Of a stretch of DNA of 32,561 nt, positions 1 through 8,793 are shown piece by piece. Under the pieces are notes generated by a model. The model ran no database searches. It was not told where the DNA came from and saw nothing but the letters and a program-made list of their open reading frames with translations. The position numbers and the translations under genes were made by a program. The first letter of the stretch is position 1. The number at the start of each line of letters is the position of its first letter. Origin of the DNA: Syntrophomonas sp. (GTDB lineage: Bacteria > Bacillota > Syntrophomonadia > Syntrophomonadales > Syntrophomonadaceae); assembly GCA_016841245.1 (NCBI GenBank), contig JAENZN010000015.1, positions 61,946-94,506 of the forward strand, written 5' to 3'.

Positions 1-348
1 GCCTGTGTCGGTACTGGGCTTTTGGCTGTTGGGGCATGATTTGTCGGTGCTGCCGCTGAAACTGTGATTGGCACGGTCACATCCGCGGTCAATGTCCCGT
101 CACTTACTTCTACCACTACTGTCGTTGTCCCATATACTACACCTGTTACCGTAACTGTTTCGCTGCTTAAAACTGCTGTCGCTATTGCGGTATTCGGCTC
201 AGTTACGATTGAGGTAATGGTCAATGTGTCCCCGGCATCTTCATCCTGAGCTACATCGGCAGCGATAAAACTGGCTGTACCGGTGCCGGTTATGGCCTGT
301 GTCGGTACTGGGCTTTTGGCTGTTGGGGCATGATTTGTCGGTGCTGCC
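1..348 (-). repeat. Second coding repeat, period 294 bp (copies 1-54 and 295-348)
   Basis: The first 54 bases of the window recur at 295-348 and encode the module start APTNHAPTAKSPVPTQA. More copies therefore probably lie beyond the left edge. The unit between them reads as a VCBS/cadherin-like beta-sandwich. Confidence 0.8.
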
Positions 349-2443
349 GTGGTAATGTCTATGGTTGTTACTGCAGAGGTATTGGCAGCCGCATCCTCTA
401 CAATGACATATGCCTTGTAGGCGCTTGATGCACTCAGGCCGGTTACGTCCGCGGTGTTGGCTGCCGCTGCCGCTGCCGCTGCTGCGGTACCTTTGGCTAT
501 GGCTGCACCTTGCGCTTTGATCGTCGCTGCATTAGGTGCTGGGTCTGCTGCGGCATAGACCAGGTAGTAATAGGTTCCTGCTTCATCCGAAGTGAAGTTC
601 AGGGTTGCTGTTGTGGCTGATATCCCGCTGGCACTGCTGGCACTTATAGTAGGGGCCGTGGTGTCTGCGGCTGCTGTCGTGGTAATGTCTATGGTTGTTA
701 CTGCAGAGGTGTTGGGAACCGCATCCTCTACAATGATATAGGCCTTGTAGGCGCTTGATGCACTCAGACCGGTTACGTTCGCGGTGTTGGCTGCCGCTGC
801 CGCTGCTGCTGTACCTTTGGCTATGGCTGCACCCTGCGCTTTGATCGTCGCTGCATTCGGTGCTGGGTCTGCTGCGGCATAGACCAGGTAGTAATAGGTT
901 CCTGCTTCATCCGAAGTGAAGTTCAGGGTTGCTGTTGTGGCTGATATATCGTTGGCACTGCTGGCACTTATAGTAGGATTATCCCTGTCGGCAGTATGAA
1001 CAGCCCCCGAAGTATAGGCCGCAGGAGGAGTATTTCCCGACCCATCAGCTATGTTGGTAGATGCGTTTAAATCTAATCTCAATGTTCCAGTTCCAGTAAT
1101 ATTATTCACTGTTACATTGATACTTGTTCCTGTTGAAGCATCTACCGAAGCAATTGTGCCATTTACAGTACCTCCCTTGGTTAAGCTGAAGTCATCGGTA
1201 CTCACATTCACAACCGACTCGGAAAAGGCAACGATATAAGTGATTGCAGCAGCGGCAGCAGAAGGTGATCCGCTTATTGTTATGCTGCTGATTTCCGGAT
1301 TTATTTCATCCACGTCGTTGATGGTAATGGTAAAGGCTTTCTCATACCACAGGCTTCCCTGATCGGTGGTGCGTACCCGTACTGTATAACTGCTTTTGGT
1401 CTCGAAATCGGGACTGTCGGTGATACGCAAACTGCTGCCGCTGATATTGAAGGCGGCATTGTCCGTATCACCAATTCCTGCTGCAAGGGTATAGGTAAAT
1501 GTATCGCCCGCATCAGGATCTGTTGAACTCAAAGTACCCACTGCTGAGTCAGGGGCTGCGTTTTCGTTTATGGAGCTGGCTGACAAGGCAATATCGGTAG
1601 GTGTATTATTAGCACTTAGAACTGTGAAGCTGGCAGGAAAAGGATAAATAGTATATGCGGTAGAATTTGTAAGATCAACATCCCAGTTATTTAAATCATT
1701 AATAGCATCTCTCAGTTCAGATGGAGTTCCCGAGGTAGTGGAACAATTATATCTAAAATTATCTTTTCTGTTGCACCTGCTTGATCATATACCCAGATAG
1801 CATTTACGCCATTGCTTAACTGATTGGGTAAAGCAGATGTTTTATTGGAATCTGAAGAACCATCCCAATTATCGTTATTAGTTGCATCCTCAACATTATA
1901 ATGTATACCGGTAATAATAGTTGGGTCTGCCTCAGTTCCCTGATAAAGAAAAATCTGATCTCCGGTATAAGATATTACAGCATTACCGGATCCTTCAATC
2001 CATTCAACTAAACCAGGTTCAGCTGCTAAACTCCCAGGCTCAATTATGCCATTATTAGTGGTTTTAATATGAACAATGGTTCCAGCGCTTAGATCAGAAG
2101 CGGTTGACCATTGCCAGATACCATCTCCAAGATCCGAATAGAAACCTGTACCATCGTCGTTCCAGCCCTTATCGGTAACATAAATGGAGGTCCCGGCGGT
2201 GATATCTTTCAATAATAAAAATGAAAATTCATCATCACCATCGGAGTTAATACCAACGATGACAATATCGCCAGTACTGAGAGTAGTGGCTGCCATGGCA
2301 GGAATAATTGGTAAACAAAGTAGAATTAGGGTAACAACTATCAGTACCAAAAGACTTCTTGTTCTTGCCCCCTGGCCTACTCTGCTCCTGTTGGTAAACA
2401 TTTCTTTTAATTGTTCCTTTTCAAAGTTCGTAATATTATTCAA
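1..2443 (-). CDS. Large secreted repeat protein (N-terminal part), frameshifted, runs off the window
   Basis: The reading frame enters from the left edge, so the C-terminus is missing. I place the start at the TTG at 2443 because AGGAGG lies six bases upstream. A basic stretch and a hydrophobic segment ending in PAMA form a signal peptide. The first about 230 residues resemble secreted lamin-tail-like modules (for example VYVTDKGW-type and ELRDAINDLNNW motifs). The frame then ends early at 1712, but the same protein continues in the next frame from about 1763 to position 1: a cadherin-like domain (STDPDAGDTF, DFETKSSYTVRVRTTDQG), a bacterial Ig-like domain, two near-identical FN3-like repeats with poly-alanine linkers, and VCBS-like segments starting NHAPTAKSP. 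Restoring one A in the AAAA run at 1764-1767 joins both frames. The likely role is a surface or matrix protein. The frameshift may be real or a sequencing error. Confidence 0.8.
349..976 (-). repeat. Two near-identical FN3-like coding repeats of about 300 bp
   Basis: The segments at about 349-649 and 679-976 are nearly identical at DNA level and encode the same FN3-like domain (EAGTYYYLVYAAADPAPNA and GLSASSAYKAY motifs). They differ mainly in the length of a GCN run: nine alanine codons in one copy and seven in the other. This points to recent duplication plus slippage. Confidence 0.85.
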
Positions 2444-3028
2444 ATAAATCCTCCTCATAGTAAAAAAATAATTTTTCCGCAACCTTTTGCCAAGTAAATA
2501 TTGCAATTGAATAAAACACGATATCTGCTATAAATATAATATCTGATAAATCGACATTCGGCACGGTATTTATTAGGATTTTTATTTAAATCAACTATAA
2601 TCCGGCAAGCAAAGGTTAGTTTCAAATCAATCGTTGAGGTAATTATTTAATTGAAGATGATATATCCATAGCAATGTCATATTTATCAAAAATCGAATTA
2701 TTGCAACTTTCTTTCCTGACATAATTCTCCAGAAAACACAGTGTTGTATCATGTATAAATATTCAAAGAACAAGATCCCTGATGAGTAAACTTGAATATA
2801 CAGAAGGAGCAGCGGGAAGAAGTGCTTTCAAGGGCAAAAAGTACCGAAGGGGTGACGCAGCGGCAGGCAGCAAGAATTCTTAGCACTTCCCCCAACTTGA
2901 TACTCGATGCATAGAAACAGAACCGTCCCCTTACTTCCATAAGTATTGTTAATTGGTAACATTAACCGTAAATAGGATCGTGTCAGTATGTAAAAAATAT
3001 ATTAAATATTTTAATGAGGAGAATTTAT
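2444..3028. other. Intergenic region between divergent genes
   Basis: AT-rich leader DNA for the divergent genes at 2443 and 3029. It contains the possible structured RNA at 2819-2889 and an isolated copy of the end sequence AGAACCGTCCCC-type (CAGAACCGTCCCC at 2918-2930), the same motif that ends the MITE-like elements at 11.3 and 13.3 kb. I see no convincing coding sequence; short frames through 2760-2930 look like debris. Confidence 0.5.
2819..2889 (+). ncRNA. Possible structured RNA, weakly c-di-GMP-I-like
   Basis: GAAGTGCT (2819-2826) pairs perfectly with AGCACTTC (2882-2889). Inside are GGGCAAA (2832-2838) and GACGCA (2854-2859), 15 bases apart, flanking a small ACC/GGT hairpin. That order and spacing match the core of c-di-GMP-I riboswitches, including the clear one at 22.2 kb. 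However, the AAG after ACGCA and the long second hairpin with its tetraloop receptor are missing. It may be degenerate, another RNA, or chance. Confidence 0.25.
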
Positions 3029-3583
3029 ATGGGACTGAAATCAATTACAAATAAATTAAGCCAAGAATCAGAAATTAATAATATCACATCTCCAATGACA
3101 CCTTGGCAAGTTTATGAACTAGGCCTAATGATAAATAGGGTAATAGCAAAAATATATCAGTTGCTGGCTGAAAATTGCATTGATAGAAAAGTAGTTTATA
3201 ACATGTTAAAAAGCAATCAAATAGAAGCTGATACTTTAAAAGAAAGAATTTCTCTTCATCTAAACTGTGAGATGTATGATTATTATGGATCAAGAGGGAG
3301 ATTGACACATAGTATAGCAAGTGAAGTGGATAGCAATATATTTAGCACTTTTGATAATGAAGTCAAAAATTTTTTAATTAGGATTGATCATCTTATAGAA
3401 ACCATTAATAATAAAAAGCAAAAAAATATCCCTTTTAATTCTGAAGAAGTTCGTAATTTCCATATAAATATTGCAAATGATATCCATGATTTTTATAAAG
3501 CTATTTTAGATCTTTATTCCCAGGGAGAAACTAAAGATGCTATTGATGACATATATAACTTGACTTGCAATTACTATAATTGA
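3029..3583 (+). CDS. Hypothetical protein, 184 aa
   Basis: I do not recognise this protein. It starts at the ATG at 3029, eight bases or so after AGGAGA; an in-frame ATG fifteen bases upstream overlaps that ribosome site and is less likely. It is soluble, without signal peptide or membrane segments, and predicted mainly helical, with many Asn, Ile, Lys and Asp residues. Its base composition is clearly more AT-rich than most of the window, which suggests horizontal origin. It stands alone on the plus strand, and its end nearly touches the convergent small ORF at 3587-3694. No conserved catalytic motif is visible. Confidence 0.7.
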   Translation: MGLKSITNKLSQESEINNITSPMTPWQVYELGLMINRVIAKIYQLLAENCIDRKVVYNMLKSNQIEADTLKERISLHLNCEMYDYYGSRGRLTHSIASEVDSNIFSTFDNEVKNFLIRIDHLIETINNKKQKNIPFNSEEVRNFHINIANDIHDFYKAILDLYSQGETKDAIDDIYNLTCNYYN

Positions 3584-3586
3584 AGG

Positions 3587-3694
3587 CTACAGTAAAACAC
3601 CGTCAGTAGGTTGGCCTGCCGGGCAGACCTCTAATTCATGCTGATATTCTAAATCATGATCATCGTCACCAGAATATTTGTTCGTTTTTTCCAT
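3587..3694 (-). CDS. Small ORF, 35 aa, acidic N-terminus and CPAG motif
   Basis: An ATG at 3694 is preceded by GGAGG seven bases upstream, a strong ribosome site. The 35-residue product is acidic and His-rich in the middle (SGDDDHDLEYQHELE) and ends in CPAGQPTDGVLL. No family is recognised. The good ribosome site argues for expression; the shortness argues for caution. It is convergent with the hypothetical gene ending at 3583. Confidence 0.4.
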   Translation of the reverse strand: MEKTNKYSGDDDHDLEYQHELEVCPAGQPTDGVLL

Positions 3695-3960
3695 TTCGGC
3701 TCCTCCACCCTTTCCAATAAAATAGGAAAAGGAGATAGTGTTCTTGTCTCAATCCACGGCCGCGGTGCTTAACTGTCTCCGGATGCCAGGAATAACCTGG
3801 TTTATGGGAGGATGTTGCTGAATCCTCCCTTCTGTTATTCTTAATAAAATATTATTAAAAACTATCTGAACAATTTTATAAAACAAAAAGGTATAAATAC
3901 TTCCCTTTAGAAAGCAAATTGAGGTTCCAATCCCTAATGGCGAGCTCACATTTGACACAT

Positions 3961-4004
3961 ATATTGATACATATTGATACATATTGATACATATTGATAC
4001 ATAT
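3961..4004. repeat. 10-bp tandem repeat (ATATTGATAC, four units plus partial)
   Basis: Four perfect units at 3961-4000, followed by ATAT and flanked by related ACATAT sequence. The period equals about one helical turn. The region is non-coding; frames through it are low-complexity. It could be a protein-binding array or simple slippage DNA. Confidence 0.85.
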
Positions 4005-4063
4005 ATGTAAAGTATTTTGATCAATAAGCCAGTTTTAAACTATGATATAGCCTATAGTTACAC

Positions 4064-4222
4064 CTAACTAACATCCTTGAGTAGTTCAGACCGATAATAT
4101 TGAACAATGAGTTCATCAAGTCTCTCGCTCAAATTAATTACATCAGGATCCGAAAGCCCCTTCTCTTCCCCAAGTTTATTTAACTCCAACCGTAACTCTT
4201 CTATCTTCATACAAATGTTCAT
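4064..4222 (-). CDS. Spo0E-like sporulation phosphatase, 52 aa
   Basis: The product (48 or 52 aa, starting at ATG 4210 or 4222) has the pattern of the Spo0E family: a basic and acidic N-terminal helix (KIEELRLELNKLGEEKG), the turn LSDPDVINLS, and the signature S-E-R-L-D followed by ELIVQYY. In this family the SQ-ELD-type motif dephosphorylates the aspartate of Spo0A~P, which delays sporulation. The canonical Q is E/R-shifted here (SERLD), as in several Spo0E-like proteins. Upstream AAAAGGA serves either start. The gene stands alone on the minus strand. The family call rests on motif and length, and the precise target is inference. Confidence 0.8.
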   Translation of the reverse strand: MNICMKIEELRLELNKLGEEKGLSDPDVINLSERLDELIVQYYRSELLKDVS

Positions 4223-4481
4223 CCTTTTAACCGTCCCCCTTTAAGATGAAATAATGCAATATTCGTGCCAGTCTCTGTTTGCACATGCAACAGTCACTGC
4301 AATTGAAAGGTTAATACGGTTCAATGAAACAGAGAATGAAGACAAATGCTTAGATGATGATAACGGTTGAAGAAGCACGGGAAAAGATAAAGAAAGTACT
4401 TGCTTGAAAAGATCATTCATTTAATTGAAAGAATTCATTGGACCCCTTTCCCATATACGGTTGACCCAATAGTAAAAGGCA

Positions 4482-4515
4482 AATAAAGCCGCGCAAACTT
4501 GCGTGGTTACTTTAT
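4482..4515. terminator. Hairpin with AATAAAG/CTTTATT flanks
   Basis: CCGCGCAA pairs with TTGCGTGG (one mismatch-type pair), and the outer AATAAAG/CTTTATT arms extend the stem. It resembles a bidirectional terminator, but no intact gene ends next to it. Confidence 0.4.
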
Positions 4516-4701
4516 TCTTAGTAGAGCTGACATCCGAATATGCAGCGGGCCCTAGTGATTGCACCGTATTATATATGCATTAAGAGAAATGGCAATATAA
4601 GGATTTAAAGCGAATACCCGATTATTCATTCTTCACTGGAATTGTTTTATAACCTGAAAAGATCAGAATATTGGAGCCAACTTAACTTTCAGCAATTAAC
4701 A

Positions 4702-4738
4702 ATGCTGCCAATTAGATTTATCATCTCCTTGGCAGCAT
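4702..4738. terminator. Putative terminator after the metallophosphoesterase gene
   Basis: ATGCTGCCAA and TTGGCAGCAT form a perfect 10-bp stem with a 17-base loop, about 57 bases after the stop codon of the gene ending at 4795. A clear T-run is not seen on the minus strand, so efficiency is uncertain. Confidence 0.5.
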
Positions 4739-4794
4739 CATTCTTATTTTGGATAATTACCCCGATATTTGACTAACAGCTTTTTTTGTATCAA

Positions 4795-7785
4795 CTATTC
4801 CTGTGACAGGATATATTCAGCATACTCAGCAAGTAATGCAGAAGCTTCCTCACTGATATGCTTTTTGTTTGCCTTCGCTTGCAGTTCATTAATAAATGGG
4901 TTCATATTACCTTTTTCTATTTTTGTTTTTAAGCTGTTGTAAATGCCTTGATTTGTAATTAATCCTTCATCATATACATTGTCCAAAAGCATTGCCAGGG
5001 TTCCGATATCTCCTGTAATGTAAAAAGTAATTTCTTTAGTGGTGACATTCCCTGCATTATCTTCGGCATTTAATACTAGTTGATGTTCTCCGAAGCTCAG
5101 TTCCTCCAGGTATATTACTGTGCCAGGATGGATGGCAACACCGTCTAAGGATACATTGAAGGTACTGATACTGGATTCATCATCATTTGCTTCACAGGCT
5201 AATTCGAATTCACCGATTCTCTCCATTACGGCACCATCTTCAATATTTACCGTAATGGTCGGAGCTGTGGTATCCGCAGGTTCTTCTTCCACCTTATACG
5301 AAATATATAAGGTTGGTATCTGATCAATGTTGTCTCCTGCTCCTTCAAAGGACTCCGCGGTTCTGTTGCCGCTGCCGCTGAACAGGAAGCTGATGGCATT
5401 TCCTTCATTCCAGCCGCCTTTGTTTACGATTTCCTGAACCAGAACAGCCAGGTTCGGAGTCTGCTGGGCTGAATCTGCTTCATGCTCAGTAGCCCACATC
5501 GGGATACCTGTCCATTGGACGGATGCCGTTGTTTTATTGGTATATTTTGAGGAAACAACTCCGTCAACATTTTCAAAGGCAGCTGAATCTGCTGTATCTT
5601 CAGCATAAATATCTACATCGAACGGATCGAAACTCTTATCGGGCTCGTCTACAGAAAACTGTATGTAGGCGTCGGTGATCGTTGCTCCCTGCGGAATGGC
5701 CAGATCAGCAAAACGGACTCCGATCAATTGATTTTTAACATCGTCACTGGTAGGTTTTTCCCAGGTGATTTCCAGGTCGGAACTGTCGAAGTCCAGGCTT
5801 CCGTCCGCCCGCTCTTCCATATCATCCAGGGCATTCTTGACCGGTACTGCGATCAGTGCTCCAGCACCCGATACCATAACGGTAATCGGAACTTCATTAC
5901 TGTTAATTGTTTTTTCATCGACAGTTACATCAGCAGTAATTGTAACAGTTACATTACGATCAGGATTATTTTGGACTGTTACTACGCCATCACCAGAAAT
6001 ATTAACGATATCAGCTTTATCTGTATGGTATACGATCGCAGCAGAAGAAAGATCCATAGCAGCACCCAAAGTATCTATCCCAGTTACGCTGAGTTGGGCA
6101 CTAGAAGTTGCTGAAACACTATCTCTGTCTGCTGACAGGCTAACCTCAGCTAAGCCATAGGGAACTGTTACTTCAATTTCCACTTTATTGCTTTCTACAA
6201 AGCTGCTGCCATCAAACACTTTAGCCCAAACTTGAACAATTTCATTCGCAGCAGGTGCATTTTTTACGGTAACCAGGCCAATAGTCCCATCAGCGCTGTC
6301 CTTTTCAATCGTGATCATGTCAGGAGCATCAGTCTGATAAATGATATAAGCATCGGAAAGATCTACCGCAGTTCCCTCACTGTCTTCCGCTGACACATTG
6401 AGGGTAATACTGGCAGCAGGATCTTCCGAACCCAAGGTATTGCCGTCTGCCGTCGTCGTTACCTGGGCGAGATCCAAATATTCTTGCGCCTGTTTACTAA
6501 TCGTATAGGTATCGGTCATCGCCATAGTGTCAGCTCTATAAGTGGAAATAGTCAAAGTATCGGGGGTGACATCAATTTTGGAGAATGTAGGTACCTTAAT
6601 CTGCTCTCTGACCGCTGCATAAGTTTCCGGTGTAGGCTGCAAATTATAATATTTACTTCCGCTACCGCTGTTTAAGGTCATATAGAGTGTTCCTATCACA
6701 TTCTGCTCCGGAAGCGGCTGGTCACCATACATCATATAAGTTCTGGTATAGCTGTGATCATGTCCATTCATTACGAGATCAATATCATATTGATCAAATA
6801 CCGGGTATAAGCCCTGTCTTAAAGCAATAATGCTTGACTCTAAGGAATGGCTGGCTGAACCATAAATATCATGGTGGAACATGACTACTTTCCAGGCAGC
6901 ATCCGGATTTGCTGCAACGGTTTCTTGGATAAAGGCTTCATGACTTGCACAACTTGTATTATTGGAGTTTAACACCATAACCAAAGTATTGCCGTAAGTA
7001 AAGTAATAATCACTGCTGCCCGGATCGGTAATTCCATACTCTAAAGAAAGATTGGGGAGATTGAAATGATAGCCATAATTGGCAGAACCATTGTCATGAT
7101 TACCCAGCAATGGGGCAACCGGCAGGCTTCTAAGTTCCGTCGGAGAGAAGAAACCAGAAAATTCGGTTTCATTGCTGCTGGATTCTACCTGGTCGCCCAG
7201 AGATAAGAGAAAACTGGCTTCCGGGAATTCCCCCACCGCCTGGGTCATCGTATCCTGCCAGCCAAGGATGTCGGTACTGGTGTTCCCTGCGCCAATCTGC
7301 ACATCACCAACTACCAGACAGCTAAAGGAGTCAGTTCCATTGGTGGTAAATTCATAGACCGGACTCCAGTTTTCCTCACTGCCGTCACCTAAACGGTAGA
7401 CATATTCCGTGGATTGTTCCAGATCGGTAACAATTACTTTATTGGAGTAAAAATCTGATACTGCAGGTGAAACAGTACCTGTAAACGTGGCAGCCGCAGC
7501 AACCGGAAATTCATCACCAATCATTTCACTTTTTTCTGCCACCTGCACTGCACTATCAGCCGTTTCCATATTGGAATACCAGGCGAAATTCAGTTCCTCT
7601 TCATTTTGGCCAGGCGCAAAGGTAATTGCAGAAGCTTCATACACAGCAGCCTCGGCTGTGGTCAGTATCCCTGCGTTTTCCGGACTGCTGTTTTCAACAG
7701 CTGCAGCAGTAAGCGGTGCAGATAAGCTGCTTAAGAGCATACCCAGTATAAGCAAAGTTGGCAGCCATTTTTTTGTTAATCTCAT
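4795..7785 (-). CDS. Secreted multidomain metallophosphoesterase, 996 aa
   Basis: A signal peptide (residues 1-28, ending LTAAAV) is followed by an FN3-like purple-acid-phosphatase N-domain (about 48-148). The calcineurin-like phosphoesterase core spans about 155-400, with metal-site motifs GDVQ (D161), GDQVE (D198), GNHDN (N229, H230), FHHD (H304, H305) and GHDHSYTRTY (H342, H344). Two bacterial Ig-like domains follow (about 435-640), then a DNRLRE-type domain (about 650-830), a further Ig-like domain, and a C-terminal FIMAH-like helical module (about 915-993). The family hydrolyses phosphate monoesters or diesters outside the cell; substrate and metal are not readable. The first motif has Q instead of the usual H after D-x. 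No SLH or sortase signal is visible. The ATG has a GGAGG-type site (gaggaggaaa) just upstream. Confidence 0.9.
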   Translation of the reverse strand: MRLTKKWLPTLLILGMLLSSLSAPLTAAAVENSSPENAGILTTAEAAVYEASAITFAPGQNEEELNFAWYSNMETADSAVQVAEKSEMIGDEFPVAAAATFTGTVSPAVSDFYSNKVIVTDLEQSTEYVYRLGDGSEENWSPVYEFTTNGTDSFSCLVVGDVQIGAGNTSTDILGWQDTMTQAVGEFPEASFLLSLGDQVESSSNETEFSGFFSPTELRSLPVAPLLGNHDNGSANYGYHFNLPNLSLEYGITDPGSSDYYFTYGNTLVMVLNSNNTSCASHEAFIQETVAANPDAAWKVVMFHHDIYGSASHSLESSIIALRQGLYPVFDQYDIDLVMNGHDHSYTRTYMMYGDQPLPEQNVIGTLYMTLNSGSGSKYYNLQPTPETYAAVREQIKVPTFSKIDVTPDTLTISTYRADTMAMTDTYTISKQAQEYLDLAQVTTTADGNTLGSEDPAASITLNVSAEDSEGTAVDLSDAYIIYQTDAPDMITIEKDSADGTIGLVTVKNAPAANEIVQVWAKVFDGSSFVESNKVEIEVTVPYGLAEVSLSADRDSVSATSSAQLSVTGIDTLGAAMDLSSAAIVYHTDKADIVNISGDGVVTVQNNPDRNVTVTITADVTVDEKTINSNEVPITVMVSGAGALIAVPVKNALDDMEERADGSLDFDSSDLEITWEKPTSDDVKNQLIGVRFADLAIPQGATITDAYIQFSVDEPDKSFDPFDVDIYAEDTADSAAFENVDGVVSSKYTNKTTASVQWTGIPMWATEHEADSAQQTPNLAVLVQEIVNKGGWNEGNAISFLFSGSGNRTAESFEGAGDNIDQIPTLYISYKVEEEPADTTAPTITVNIEDGAVMERIGEFELACEANDDESSISTFNVSLDGVAIHPGTVIYLEELSFGEHQLVLNAEDNAGNVTTKEITFYITGDIGTLAMLLDNVYDEGLITNQGIYNSLKTKIEKGNMNPFINELQAKANKKHISEEASALLAEYAEYILSQE

Positions 7786-7851
7786 GTTTTTCCTCCTCTC
7801 ATTGATTCAAGCTAATCAGATTTTCGAAAGTGTTTTCTTTGACCAGCATGT

Positions 7852-8793
7852 TTATTCATCTGCCCTCGACATCTTCTTTTCCAAAGACCTTTTTCCACCT
7901 CCCTTTTTTTCTTTTTCAGCCATTGGACTCCTGCTCATGGACGGAATCAGCCTGGAAGCGATAAAAGCTACAACAGGGACGGTCAAAATCACCGCCAGAC
8001 TTCCGGATAAACCCTGAATAACCTCAATTCCTATGAAATTCAGGTTCAGCAGTTGATAATAGGAAACGTTATAGGCATAAATCAAAAGAATAGCATTCAG
8101 TGATGTACCCGTAAAAGCCAGAATAAGCGTATTGGACATGGTACCCATCATATCGCGGCCCACATTCAACCCGGACGCGAAAAGCTGATTCGGCCCAAGT
8201 TTATGGTTGGAACAGTAGACTTCCTGAATAGATGACGCCACTGATATACTGATATCCATAACCGCTCCCAAAGAAGCAATAAGTATACCTGCAAATAAAA
8301 GCTCCGGAACATGCAGACCCGTTTTGGAAGCAATCAAAAGCAGGGATTCTGCTTCCTCAGCGTTTAGCCCGGAGATATGTGCCAGCGATCCTGCTGCGCT
8401 GGCAGCTATCCCTGCAATCACCACCCCGATTATAGTTCCCAGAATAGCCGCAAGCGTTTTCGCCCCCCAGCCATTCAATAATAGCAGTGTGCTGGCTGTT
8501 GAAAGAATAACCAGCAGTACGGCAGCCCAAACTGGTGAATAACCCCGGTATATCATGGGAACAAACAAAAAGAGCATACAGATAATAGTTATCGTTAACC
8601 CCAGAACAGACAGAATTCCTTTTTTCCCTCCAATTCCCCAGAGAGCAGCAAAAAAAATCAGAACCAAACCGTATAATACGGGGGTTCTGTTATAATTAAA
8701 TACCGAAACCTGTGTGTGATTGGCACCGGCGGAATCAATATTCACAATAATTTCCATGCCTTTTCCGACCAGGACATTATAATATTTACTCAA
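7852..8793 (-). CDS. YibE/F family membrane protein, N-terminally short
   Basis: The 313 residues from the TTG at 8793 contain about seven or eight hydrophobic segments and the family's conserved features: GxxVPELLFAGILIASLGAVMD, SIQEVY, GLNVGRDMMGTMSNTLILAF and a C-terminal permease-like helix. The frame is open upstream to 8892 and still encodes family-typical sequence there (GTQELEVEILTGEHKGEV), but it then hits TAA with no good start codon or ribosome site. The usual N-terminal membrane anchor is absent, so the gene is either truncated or uses a rare start such as CTG. YibE/F proteins are multi-pass proteins of unproven transport function. Just upstream lies the divergent MerR promoter. 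Confidence 0.8.
   Translation of the reverse strand: MSKYYNVLVGKGMEIIVNIDSAGANHTQVSVFNYNRTPVLYGLVLIFFAALWGIGGKKGILSVLGLTITIICMLFLFVPMIYRGYSPVWAAVLLVILSTASTLLLLNGWGAKTLAAILGTIIGVVIAGIAASAAGSLAHISGLNAEEAESLLLIASKTGLHVPELLFAGILIASLGAVMDISISVASSIQEVYCSNHKLGPNQLFASGLNVGRDMMGTMSNTLILAFTGTSLNAILLIYAYNVSYYQLLNLNFIGIEVIQGLSGSLAVILTVPVVAFIASRLIPSMSRSPMAEKEKKGGGKRSLEKKMSRADE

Larger units (their letters stand above)
4223..4794. other. Intergenic region with hairpins
   Basis: No full gene is visible. A 16-codon frame at 4354-4407 (ITVEEAREKI) looks like debris. Two hairpins, listed separately, lie at 4482-4515 and 4702-4738. Confidence 0.5.

Noticed and set aside
1764-1767. Programmed -1 ribosomal frameshift
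   Set aside because: The sequence around the four A lacks a classical slippery heptamer and a clear stimulatory hairpin; an indel is simpler.
3961-4004. CRISPR array
   Set aside because: Units are contiguous 10-mers without spacers, and no cas gene is present.
3749-4024. 91-codon minus-strand frame through the 10-bp repeat
   Set aside because: Low-complexity translation of the repeat, no ribosome site, no family resemblance.
4354-4407. Small ORF ITVEEAREKI
   Set aside because: Only 16-18 codons with no ribosome site; probably a gene scrap.
5728-6160. Plus-strand frames inside the metallophosphoesterase gene
   Set aside because: Antisense shadows of an intact gene with clear domains.
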